DNA of 15,817 nucleotides from Lachnoclostridium sp. UBA5725. Lineage in GTDB: Bacteria > Bacillota > Clostridia > Lachnospirales > Lachnospiraceae. Positions 1 to 7,134 of this stretch are shown in pieces. Under the pieces are notes generated by a model. That model saw only the letters and a program-made list of their open reading frames with translations, was not told the DNA's origin and did no database searches. Positions within the stretch are counted from its first letter, which is position 1. Every line of letters starts with the position of its first letter. The position numbers and the translations under genes were made by a program. The stretch covers positions 1-15,817 of the forward strand of contig DIGJ01000031.1 in NCBI GenBank assembly GCA_002419585.1, read 5' to 3'.

Positions 1-25
1 TACCCCAACTCTTGACAAAGAGCCC
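1..25 (-). mobile_element. possible ISL3-like insertion sequence terminus, rest outside window
   Basis: Read on the minus strand from position 25, the sequence begins GGGCTCTTTGTCAAGAGTTG and continues GGGTA to the window edge. From memory this resembles the terminal inverted repeats of ISL3-family elements (GGCTCTTT...). No transposase or second terminus is visible, so the body of any element would lie to the left of the window. The stretch also holds a small CTCTT/AAGAG inverted repeat that could just be part of a tRNA terminator. This is a tentative call. Confidence 0.25.
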
Positions 26-59
26 TAAAAATAGAGAATTTTCCGCTTCTAAACAATAA

Positions 60-130
60 CAGGGGTGGAAGGAATCGAACCCTCCTCTGTGGTTTTGGAG
101 ACCATCATTCTACCGATGAACTACACCCCT
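60..130 (-). tRNA. tRNA-Trp (anticodon CCA)
   Basis: The minus strand folds into a full cloverleaf. The 7-bp acceptor stem is AGGGGTG/CACCCCT, the D-arm is GTTC/GAAT with GG in its loop, the anticodon loop is CTCCAAA with anticodon CCA, and the T-arm is GAGGG/CCTTC with loop TTCGATT. The base after the acceptor stem is G, the usual bacterial tRNA-Trp discriminator. The 3' CCA is not encoded. Two small oddities are visible: the first anticodon-stem pair is A opposite C, and the variable loop is only four bases. It inserts tryptophan at UGG codons. Confidence 0.96.
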
Positions 131-161
131 ATATTCAATTTACAGTGAGCACTGCTTGAAT

Positions 162-190
162 ATTATATGATGGATTTCGAAATTTGTCAA
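162..190 (-). promoter_or_regulatory. consensus promoter of the tRNA-Trp gene
   Basis: On the minus strand TTGACA (185-190) and TATAAT (162-167) are separated by exactly 17 bases, a perfect match to the housekeeping sigma consensus. Transcription would start near position 155, leaving about 24 bases of leader before the tRNA. The -35 box overlaps the stop codon of the upstream antiporter gene, so the tRNA is independently expressed. Confidence 0.88.
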
Positions 191-1527
191 GTCACTTTAT
201 TAAACTTTCTTTTTTTGTGTGGTAAAAAGATACTACCAATTCCACAAATTCCCATTAATATTGGATAGAACAGATATGGTATTAGTTCGAATGGTGTTAT
301 CGTAAGTCCGACTGCTGCAGCGCCAGCCGTCGCATACAAAAGCTGCGCTCCATATGGAATAATACCCTGCCATACGGAAGTGAAAATATCCAAAAGTGCT
401 GCGGTTCGTCTTGGCTCAATATCAAATTCCTGTGCAATATCTTTTGCAATTGGTCCAGCCATAACAATTGCAATCGTATTATTTGCGGTTGAGATATCAA
501 CCAATGAACTAAGCAATGCAACACCAATTTGTGCACCCTTTTTCCCTTTCACACGTGATTTAATATTATACAGGATAAAATCAATTCCTCCGTTGTCTTT
601 CACCAGTCCGATAATACCCGCTACCACAATAGAAATCAAGGCAATATCATACATATTCATAATACCACCATTACCATCCATTCCTCTTGCTATTACAGTA
701 AATATTTTATCTACTGCTATTGTATCTGTGGCAACTCCTATTATTAAAGATAGTACGGTACCAGCTACCAATATAATAAATACATTACCCCCAAGAAGTG
801 CGCCTACCAATACAACCACATATGGTAGTATCTTTATCAGAGAATAATCTAAATTTCCCGAAACTTCATAGTTTGAGTTCCACGCAAGTACAAGAAAAAG
901 AATAATTGTAGCAATCGCTGCAGGCAAAACAATAAAGAAATTCTCACGGAACTTATCTTTCATCTCACACCCTTGCGTTCTGGTTGCCGCAATTGTTGTA
1001 TCGGATATCATAGATAAATTATCGCCAAACATTGCTCCACAAACGACAGCTCCCAAACACATTGCACCTACGATACCTGTTTTTTGGCTAATCCCTACTG
1101 CGATTGGTGTCAATGCCGCTATCGTACCAACTGATGTCCCCATCGCGATAGAGATAAAGCAGGCAATCATATACAATCCTGCAACAGCAATCTTTGCAGG
1201 CATGATGGATAGACCAAAGTTTACAGTACTATCAACCCCACCGGCAGCCTGCACCGCTCCAGAAAATGCGCCTGCCAAAAGAAAAATCAAGCACATTATC
1301 ATAACATTTTCGTTTCCCATATTTTTTGCAACACTAGAAAGTTTCTCATCAAAGCTTCTTTTTGGATTCTGCAAAAATGCCACAATCAACGCCACTAAAA
1401 ATGCTACTATTGCTGGCATTGCATAAAAATTATGAAATAAAATTCCGCTTCCAATAAATAATATTAAAAAAACTGCAATTGGCAACAATCCTGATAATCT
1501 GCCTTTATTTTGATCCATTAATCTCAT
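187..1527 (-). CDS. NhaC-family Na+/H+ antiporter
   Basis: A 446-residue polytopic membrane protein with about 10-12 hydrophobic segments across its whole length, normal for NhaC-type antiporters. It has the family's glycine- and alanine-rich motifs, including a run near residues 130-145 (MGTSVGTIAALTPIAVGIS) and a CGAMFGDNLSMISDTTIAAT motif near residues 163-182, whose Asp residues lie in the likely ion path. The family exchanges cytoplasmic Na+ for H+; some members exchange organic substrates such as malate for lactate, so the exact substrate is not fixed. Start choice is uncertain: GGAGG (1530-1534) lies only 2 bases before the ATG at 1527 but 11 bases before an in-frame ATG at 1518, which is probably the real start. 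It has its own promoter and is likely monocistronic. Confidence 0.9.
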   Translation of the reverse strand: MRLMDQNKGRLSGLLPIAVFLILFIGSGILFHNFYAMPAIVAFLVALIVAFLQNPKRSFDEKLSSVAKNMGNENVMIMCLIFLLAGAFSGAVQAAGGVDSTVNFGLSIMPAKIAVAGLYMIACFISIAMGTSVGTIAALTPIAVGISQKTGIVGAMCLGAVVCGAMFGDNLSMISDTTIAATRTQGCEMKDKFRENFFIVLPAAIATIILFLVLAWNSNYEVSGNLDYSLIKILPYVVVLVGALLGGNVFIILVAGTVLSLIIGVATDTIAVDKIFTVIARGMDGNGGIMNMYDIALISIVVAGIIGLVKDNGGIDFILYNIKSRVKGKKGAQIGVALLSSLVDISTANNTIAIVMAGPIAKDIAQEFDIEPRRTAALLDIFTSVWQGIIPYGAQLLYATAGAAAVGLTITPFELIPYLFYPILMGICGIGSIFLPHKKRKFNKVT

Positions 1528-1560
1528 GTCCTCCGTATTAAGCTTTCATTCGCAAGTACT

Positions 1561-1589
1561 ATTCTACGATAAATTGACGGTATTGGCAA
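1561..1589 (-). promoter_or_regulatory. promoter of the NhaC-type antiporter gene
   Basis: On the minus strand TTGCCA (1584-1589) and TAGAAT (1561-1566) are 17 bases apart. Transcription would begin near 1554, about 27 bases before the first ATG. The promoter lies in the 90-base gap after the aldo/keto reductase gene, which shows no clear terminator, so some read-through is possible. Confidence 0.6.
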
Positions 1590-1617
1590 TCTAAATTAAA
1601 GCTATTGAGTAAGCAAT

Positions 1618-2799
1618 TTACCCAATATGCATCACATGTTTTACAAACCAAGCGATTCCTTTGAATACTGGATTTTCAAATCGTCGCTTTACATGCTTTA
1701 ATTCTTTTCGAATCTCGATACTTTGTGGACAATGTTTCTCACACTTTCCACATTCGACGCAAAGGGATGCATAACTCTTTTTTGCACGCATTGTGGTACA
1801 CATAAAATACTCTCGAAAACCATTCGCATAGCCATCGGTATAGCTAACATTGTAGCAGCGAAAACTTCCTGGAATATCGACTCCTTTTGGACAAGGCATG
1901 CAATAGGAGCATCCCGTGCATGGAACCTTCGTCTTTTCGTTGATTGCTTGTTTTACTTTTTCGATCAGCTCAAAATCAGCTTCTGTCATCTCTCCTATTT
2001 GAACCTGCGAGGCGATCCGTATATTTTCATCTAGCATTGCCATTGAATTCATTCCTGATAATACAACGGTTACTTCCTTTTGATTCCATAGCCACCTTAG
2101 CGCCCACTCTGCGGGTGAATATTTCTTCTTCGCCTGTTCAAAACACGCAAGGGCTGCCTTTGGCAAATCATTCACCAGTCTACCTCCACGAAGCGGTTCC
2201 ATAATAATAACCGGAATCCCTTTGCTATATGCATATTGAAGTCCCTTTTTTCCTGCCTGGCTAAATTCATCCATATAGTTATATTGAATCTGACAAAATT
2301 CCCAGTCATATGCATCAATGAGTTCCATAAATGTGTTTGTATTTCCATGATATGAAAATCCGATGTGTCTTATCTGTCCTAGTTTTTTCTTTTCTTCTAT
2401 CCATGATAATATACCCATATCTATAAGTTTTCCCCACATATTAATATCCGGGAGCATATGCATCAAATAGTAATCTACATAATCGGTTTGCAGTCGTTTT
2501 AACTGTTCCTCAAAGAAGCGGTCCATATCCTCTTTTTTTTTCAGGAGATAATATGGTAGTTTCGTTGCAATCTTTACTTTATCGCGAATATGATTCTTGT
2601 TTAACACCGTTCCAAGTACTTCTTCGCTTCCAGAATAAATATATGCCGTATCAAAATAATTAACCCCCATATCAATTGCATGAAGGATTTCTTTTTCTGT
2701 TTCGTCTAAATCAATACTATTTCCTTTTTTGGGAAAACGCATGCACCCAAATCCAATAATTGAGAGATTATCCTCTCCACTTCCCTTTTGATAATTCAT
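1618..2799 (-). CDS. aldo/keto reductase with C-terminal 4Fe-4S ferredoxin domain
   Basis: A 393-residue soluble protein. Residues 1 to about 280 form an aldo/keto reductase barrel with the catalytic tetrad visible as Asp50 and Tyr55 (FDTAYIY), Lys80 (ATK) and His114 (YLMHML). The C-terminal third carries two Cys-rich motifs, CTGCSYCMPCPKG (about residue 294) and CVECGKCEKHCP (about residue 346), typical of 4Fe-4S binding. This architecture is common in anaerobic Clostridia, where it is annotated as a putative oxidoreductase of the aldo/keto reductase family; the physiological substrate is unknown. The ATG at 2799 is preceded by AGAAGGG at about 9 bases. It is divergent from the NiaR-like gene, and NAD(P)H use by this family makes a link to NAD regulation conceivable but unproven. 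Confidence 0.92.
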   Translation of the reverse strand: MNYQKGSGEDNLSIIGFGCMRFPKKGNSIDLDETEKEILHAIDMGVNYFDTAYIYSGSEEVLGTVLNKNHIRDKVKIATKLPYYLLKKKEDMDRFFEEQLKRLQTDYVDYYLMHMLPDINMWGKLIDMGILSWIEEKKKLGQIRHIGFSYHGNTNTFMELIDAYDWEFCQIQYNYMDEFSQAGKKGLQYAYSKGIPVIIMEPLRGGRLVNDLPKAALACFEQAKKKYSPAEWALRWLWNQKEVTVVLSGMNSMAMLDENIRIASQVQIGEMTEADFELIEKVKQAINEKTKVPCTGCSYCMPCPKGVDIPGSFRCYNVSYTDGYANGFREYFMCTTMRAKKSYASLCVECGKCEKHCPQSIEIRKELKHVKRRFENPVFKGIAWFVKHVMHIG

Positions 2800-2825
2800 G
2801 TTTAGGCCCTTCTTTCTATGGACCT

Positions 2826-2854
2826 ATTTTACTATACTTCAAATCACCGTACAA
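2826..2854 (-). promoter_or_regulatory. probable promoter of the aldo/keto reductase gene
   Basis: On the minus strand TTGTAC (2849-2854) and TAAAAT (2826-2831) are 17 bases apart, about 27 bases before the ATG at 2799. It is a moderate match in an AT-rich stretch. Confidence 0.45.
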
Positions 2855-2878
2855 CTTATTTTATGCGTTCTGCATCAA

Positions 2879-2907
2879 TTGACTTTTATCTGCCAATATG
2901 CGATACT
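2879..2907 (+). promoter_or_regulatory. probable promoter of the NiaR-like gene
   Basis: TTGACT (2879-2884) and GATACT (2902-2907) are 17 bases apart. Transcription would begin near 2914, after the upstream in-frame ATG at 2818. This supports the downstream start codon of the regulator. Confidence 0.5.
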
Positions 2908-2931
2908 AATTTCAAAAGTTTGAAAGGAAAG

Positions 2932-3450
2932 ATGACAACTATGGATGGTGATAATCGTAGAAAAGAACTGCTTCATATTTTAAAAAATAGTCAAACTCCT
3001 GTATCCGGCGACAAACTTTCAACTTTGCTTGGTGTCAGCAGGCAGGTTATCGTTCAGGATATTGCACTTTTACGAGCTTCCGATGAAATGATCTTATCAA
3101 CCTATCGAGGATATTTGATTTATCCTGCAAATGAAGAAATACATAGCAGAATGTTTCGCGTTTCTCATTCCGATGAAGCAATCATGGATGAACTTTATTC
3201 CATCGTGGATTGTGGTGGAATTGTGAAAAATGTCTGTGTGGAACATGAAGTTTATGGGATCATAGAAGCCAATTTAAATATCAGTTCTAGAAGGGATGTC
3301 GATAATTTTATAAAGAAAGTAAAGGAATCCCATTCGGTTCCTCTAAAAACACTTGCAGCAGACATCCATTTGCATACCGTAGAAGCGGAAAACGAAACTG
3401 TTTTAGATGAAATAGAACAAGCATTAAAAAAGAAGGGATACCTGAAATGA
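2932..3450 (+). CDS. niaR: NiaR-like niacin-responsive transcriptional repressor (HTH + 3H domain)
   Basis: From the ATG at 2932 the protein has 172 residues. Residues about 8-62 form a winged helix-turn-helix of the HTH_11 type, with recognition helix segment SRQVIVQDIALLRA. Residues about 72-170 match the 3H domain, with conserved His79, His105, His134 and the pair His146/His148. Glu87 and the histidines line up with metal ligands known from the Thermotoga NiaR structure, as I recall it. The family senses nicotinic acid and represses NAD synthesis or niacin salvage genes. No such genes lie in this window. AAGGA (2924-2928) sits 3 bases before 2932 and 12 before an ATG at 2941 (MDGDNRR), which also suits the family; the open frame back to 2818 precedes the promoter and is not expected to be translated. 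Confidence 0.88.
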   Translation: MTTMDGDNRRKELLHILKNSQTPVSGDKLSTLLGVSRQVIVQDIALLRASDEMILSTYRGYLIYPANEEIHSRMFRVSHSDEAIMDELYSIVDCGGIVKNVCVEHEVYGIIEANLNISSRRDVDNFIKKVKESHSVPLKTLAADIHLHTVEAENETVLDEIEQALKKKGYLK

Positions 3451-3466
3451 TATCCCTTCTTTTTTA
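3425..3466. terminator. bidirectional rho-independent terminator
   Basis: A perfect 16-bp stem with arms 3425-3440 and 3451-3466 and a 10-base loop. The core is AGAAGGGATA/TATCCCTTCT, flanked by A-runs on one side and T-runs on the other, so it gives a U-tract in both directions. The loop contains the TGA of the NiaR-like gene, and the stem ends just before the stop codon of the convergent lipoprotein gene. It serves both. Confidence 0.92.
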
Positions 3467-3469
3467 TTG

Positions 3470-5536
3470 TTATTGAGTACCTCCCATGCCATGACCTGAT
3501 GCTGGCAAATTGGAGGATGCACCACCATTTACTGTTATACTTTGATCTCCTGCTGTGATGGTATAGCTTTCACCGGATTGAATATCCGAAGCCGATACTT
3601 CCACCAGAATAAAGTCTTTGGCTGGTGTGAAAGAATATAGTACGTCTCCTGATTCATTTTGAATCGAAACTAGCGTACCCGCGGTAATTGTAGTATCAAA
3701 AGCTGCTGCTATATAAGATTGTTTCGAGTCATTAGATGGTGTCATTGCCATTCCTGCACTTCCAGCACCAAGTAGTACACCACCGCTTACTTCGAAGGTT
3801 CCATCGTAATCAAGTACACCATTTCCATCATTTGTAGGGCCAGACACGATTACGTAGCCACCTGTCATTGCTATGGATCCATTTGCATCTAATCCATCTC
3901 CGGTTGCATTTACGGTAAGATTACCACCGTTAATGGTTAGTAATCCGGTAGAAGTTGAAGTGTCTTGATTTTGCCCTGGTCTTCCATTTTCAGATGAACC
4001 ATCACTGCCGCCAGATGCATTTACACCATCATCCGTTGTTACCAAATCAATGGTTCCGTCATTAATCGTAATATTCTCACTCTCTAGTCCTTCGTAGCTT
4101 TTACTAATTGTTATCGTTCCACCATCGATTTGTAATTCGGAATCTGCATGAATGCCGTCATCTCCAGAAGATATGGTAAAGGTTCCAGCTTGAATTAATA
4201 CCGATTGGTTTGAATGAACGGAATCATCTGAACTATCAATGATAAAAGTTCCACCAAAAATGCCAATGTTATAATCACTCTTTAATGCCTTCGCACTACT
4301 TGATTCTGAATCTTGCCTTGTTGTATCGGCAGCAGCGCTATCTGTTATCGTTATATCGCTAGTTGTTGCTGTACTCGTTGTTGCCGTAGTTGTTGTTGCA
4401 GTGATGCCTGTTTTTGTTGCGGTAGTCGTTTGAGCGGTAGTCATTGCTGTATCGTTTGATGCTGGGTCTGTTGGTACTGAGCCCTCTGGTGCTACGCCAG
4501 CAGGTGCTGTGCCGTCTGGGCGTTCTGGACGTGTTCCGTCAGAATCGCTTGGAGGCTGCATACCACCTTTTCTGCCACCCCAACTTTCATTAAACTGTTC
4601 ATTTCCAGTAGAACTTGCATTTTGACTTCCTTCATTGGTTACTATGTTAAATGAGCCATCGTTAATGCATAAATTCGTAACTGCCTGAATGCCATCATTA
4701 CCTGCGGTAATATCAAAGGTTCCACCATCAATTACAACATAACCTTTGGTTGCATCGGTATCACTGCTTGACTTAATACCATCTTTTTTCGCATTGATTG
4801 TAATTGTTCCAGTTCGGATACTTACAGAGTCCTTTCCTACAACTCCATCACCAGCTGCATTCACTTCTATTGTTCCATCTATGATTTGCAAATCATCCTT
4901 ACTCTTAATTCCATCGTTATAATTTGCATTTACAGTCAGGCTTCCCGTACCATTGATAATCAAGTCATCTTTACTATATATTGCAGCATCTGGTTCCGTC
5001 TCTTCTTCACTTTCATAAACATATTCAATGCCATCGGTCACAGTATTTACGGTTCCTTCCGCAAGTGTCAAATATGTATTTTTTGCACTCTCAACTACAA
5101 TGGGTGCCTGGTTGGAACAAGTGATATCTACTCCATTTAATACAAGCTGTACGCTCTTATCATCGGATAAGTTTACAACAATCTGTCCATCCGTTAGTGT
5201 ACCACTTAGGACATAGGTGCCGCCCATGCTGATTGTTATTACTCCATTTTCCTCACTTGCACCTTCGCCGTTAATCGTCACTTTGCTATCATCTAAGGTT
5301 ATTTGTGTAGAGTCGCTTAATGACCAATCTGCTTCGATTGCTTTGTCCGAATAATCACCTGTGATTTGCGTTACTTGTGTTGCCACATCTAATGTTGTTG
5401 TATCTTCGCTTGAAGTTGTTTCAGCCGTTGTAGTTGTATTACTTTCTGTATTACTCGTTGTATTATTTTGGCATCCCGTTAGTATTAGCATAGTACATAG
5501 CAACAGACACCCTATTTTTTTTATTTTCTTCTTCAT
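3470..5536 (-). CDS. beta-helix carbohydrate-binding lipoprotein (Cthe_2159 / DUF4353-like)
   Basis: A 688-residue exported lipoprotein. A basic, hydrophobic leader ends in the lipobox LTGC with Cys22, followed by a Ser/Thr-rich spacer to about residue 60. Residues about 85-305 and 424-665 consist of repeated strands of the kind GGTxxIxxxxDGI, ending near GNGVLDYDGTFEVSGG, typical of a right-handed beta-helix. Family members related to Clostridium thermocellum Cthe_2159 bind polysaccharide. Residues about 305-422 are a low-complexity insert: Gly/Pro-rich with PSDSDGTRPERPDG, then strongly Thr-rich. The ATG at 5536 follows GGAAGG by 7 bases. It is the last gene of a three-gene operon, 12 bases after the DUF4956 gene. 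Its role is probably to bind or organise an anionic polymer at the cell surface; the ligand is unknown. Confidence 0.85.
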   Translation of the reverse strand: MKKKIKKIGCLLLCTMLILTGCQNNTTSNTESNTTTTAETTSSEDTTTLDVATQVTQITGDYSDKAIEADWSLSDSTQITLDDSKVTINGEGASEENGVITISMGGTYVLSGTLTDGQIVVNLSDDKSVQLVLNGVDITCSNQAPIVVESAKNTYLTLAEGTVNTVTDGIEYVYESEEETEPDAAIYSKDDLIINGTGSLTVNANYNDGIKSKDDLQIIDGTIEVNAAGDGVVGKDSVSIRTGTITINAKKDGIKSSSDTDATKGYVVIDGGTFDITAGNDGIQAVTNLCINDGSFNIVTNEGSQNASSTGNEQFNESWGGRKGGMQPPSDSDGTRPERPDGTAPAGVAPEGSVPTDPASNDTAMTTAQTTTATKTGITATTTTATTSTATTSDITITDSAAADTTRQDSESSSAKALKSDYNIGIFGGTFIIDSSDDSVHSNQSVLIQAGTFTISSGDDGIHADSELQIDGGTITISKSYEGLESENITINDGTIDLVTTDDGVNASGGSDGSSENGRPGQNQDTSTSTGLLTINGGNLTVNATGDGLDANGSIAMTGGYVIVSGPTNDGNGVLDYDGTFEVSGGVLLGAGSAGMAMTPSNDSKQSYIAAAFDTTITAGTLVSIQNESGDVLYSFTPAKDFILVEVSASDIQSGESYTITAGDQSITVNGGASSNLPASGHGMGGTQ

Positions 5537-5548
5537 ATAATCACCTTC

Positions 5549-6220
5549 CTATAATTCATCTTTTTCCATCGGACGTCCACAAACAATGGTCAGATTTCCA
5601 TTTCTACAGCGTAGCGCATCAATAAATTCTTTTTCTTGTGTTTCGTCCTTCATTTCTACACTATACTTTAACTCATACATGCTTCCCATGTTGGTTGTCT
5701 TTACTTTTTGTAACATTACAATCTTTGTATATTTTTCAAAAATATCATCAAAAATCTGAGTATAATCAATATTTTCAGGAATTGTTACTTTAAGGTCTTT
5801 GCTGATTCCTTTTTTCTCTCCAAATTTTGATTTTGATAAAAGAATCATTCCTAAACTAATGATAACCGTAATAATTGCTGCATATGTAAGATATCCCATT
5901 CCAGTAGCAAGTCCGATTACCATTGAAAAGAAAATACCGGTTATTTCTCTCGAACTTCCCGGTAAGGAGCGAAAACGAACCAGACTGAATGCTCCCATTA
6001 CTGCTACGCTGGTACCAAGATTACCATTCACCAGCATGATTACTGTTTGGATTAGTGCTGGTAATAATACCAGTGTGATAATAAAGTTTTTTGAATAACT
6101 ACCTTGTGCCATGTATACAAGGGATATAATGAATCCTAATACAAGGGATACTAAGGTGCAGATAATCGCACTTTCTATGGATAATGTTCCTGTTACTGAG
6201 TTAATTATGCTGGTAAACAT
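5549..6220 (-). CDS. DUF4956 family membrane protein
   Basis: A 223-residue protein. Hydrophobic segments lie at about residues 19-41, 45-66, 68-84 and 93-130, with the family signature GAFSLVRFRSLPGSSREI between the third and the fourth. The C-terminal 80 residues are soluble and probably cytoplasmic. DUF4956 proteins are of unknown function and are commonly encoded beside VTC-domain proteins, as here. The start overlaps the end of the VTC gene by 16 bases. AGAGGA, inside the upstream coding sequence, lies about 10 bases before the ATG, which suggests translational coupling. By inference it could be the membrane partner or channel of the VTC-like enzyme, comparable to the membrane part of the eukaryotic VTC complex. 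Confidence 0.9.
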   Translation of the reverse strand: MFTSIINSVTGTLSIESAIICTLVSLVLGFIISLVYMAQGSYSKNFIITLVLLPALIQTVIMLVNGNLGTSVAVMGAFSLVRFRSLPGSSREITGIFFSMVIGLATGMGYLTYAAIITVIISLGMILLSKSKFGEKKGISKDLKVTIPENIDYTQIFDDIFEKYTKIVMLQKVKTTNMGSMYELKYSVEMKDETQEKEFIDALRCRNGNLTIVCGRPMEKDEL

Positions 6221-6927
6221 ATTTTATCATTCCTCTTTTCCTGTAATTTTTGTTTGTATATCGTTCCATATTTTGAAAATGATGTTGGATAAATCTTAAG
6301 ACCAGATAGAATATCAACCATCCATAATGGATATGCTCCTGCAACTTTTACTTCCATAAGAATGGATCCTTTATCAAGTAGCAATTCGCCGTAATCACCG
6401 TTTCCTAAATCCAAATCATACTCTCTGCTTCGAATATTTCGATCAAATGTAATACGGATACTATCATCCTCTAAGCCAAACATTGCAATACGATCATACG
6501 CGATATACATTTGTTTTACCGGACAATAAAAATTCATAAAATAGTCAATTTCTCGTAAAATCTGGCTATCCTTTTCCGGCTTTATTCCATGTTCCAAATA
6601 ATTTCTGGCATCCTTTAATGAAAGCTGTATTCTACGTTTATAAACAATGCCATCATATTTTTTCTTGACTTCAATAAATGTTTTATCATTTTCTTTTGGA
6701 ATGCCATAACTACGGATGCGAAGTTTTTCCTTATAAGGAGGCTTTTCGATGGAAGTACGAATCAGTTCATAGTTATTTGTATCATAATAGACATTACATA
6801 TTGTATGTAGTCCATAATTATCAGCCATCATATAATCTTTCATGCGAAATTGTAACGCTTCATACTGTTCTTCATTTAACAAATATTTTTTTTCGAAACG
6901 TTGAAATATTTCATTACTCTTTCCCAT
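6205..6927 (-). CDS. VTC-domain protein, polyphosphate polymerase-like
   Basis: A 240-residue soluble protein that is almost entirely a VTC domain (tunnel-fold CYTH/triphosphate tunnel superfamily). Visible landmarks are FEKKYLL (Lys14), YYDT (47-50), KLRIRSYG (Lys68, Arg70, Arg72), FIEVKKK (Glu86, Lys88-90), YKRR (97-99), YDR (144-146), ITFDRNIR (159-166) and LMEVKV (Glu192, Lys194), the alternating Lys/Arg/Glu pattern that lines the tunnel in yeast Vtc4. In yeast the domain makes polyphosphate from ATP; activity in bacterial homologues of this operon type is inference here. The ATG at 6927 follows AGAGGA by 9 bases. It is the first gene of the operon. No convincing promoter could be picked in the 207 bases upstream. 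Confidence 0.9.
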   Translation of the reverse strand: MGKSNEIFQRFEKKYLLNEEQYEALQFRMKDYMMADNYGLHTICNVYYDTNNYELIRTSIEKPPYKEKLRIRSYGIPKENDKTFIEVKKKYDGIVYKRRIQLSLKDARNYLEHGIKPEKDSQILREIDYFMNFYCPVKQMYIAYDRIAMFGLEDDSIRITFDRNIRSREYDLDLGNGDYGELLLDKGSILMEVKVAGAYPLWMVDILSGLKIYPTSFSKYGTIYKQKLQEKRNDKICLPA

Positions 6928-7061
6928 AATATCACGTCCTCTCTTGGTGTGTGTTTGCTTGTTTTAGTAAACATATCCTAACAGAAAGAAATGTAGCAAT
7001 TATGTGCAAATTGTGTAAAATATGTGAAATGGTACCTGCTTTATCACTACTTAAAATTCTA

Positions 7062-7089
7062 TTTACAAATTATATTTTTATGTTATAAT
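7062..7089 (+). promoter_or_regulatory. promoter of the BIG2-repeat protein gene
   Basis: TTTACA (7062-7067) and TATAAT (7084-7089) are 16 bases apart. Transcription would start near 7096, giving a leader of about 39 bases that carries AAGGAG (7124-7129) 5 bases before the ATG. Confidence 0.65.
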
Positions 7090-7134
7090 TATAACAACCT
7101 GTCATAGTTTTCCTAACTTTAATAAGGAGAATCT

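Noticed and set aside
380..847. 155-residue open frame on the plus strand
   Set aside because: It is antisense to the NhaC-type antiporter, with low-complexity Ile/Thr/Pro composition that mirrors the membrane gene; no ribosome site fits.
2818..2931. N-terminal extension of the NiaR-like protein
   Set aside because: It begins before the predicted promoter, does not resemble the family, and lacks a ribosome site; starts at 2932 or 2941 fit better.
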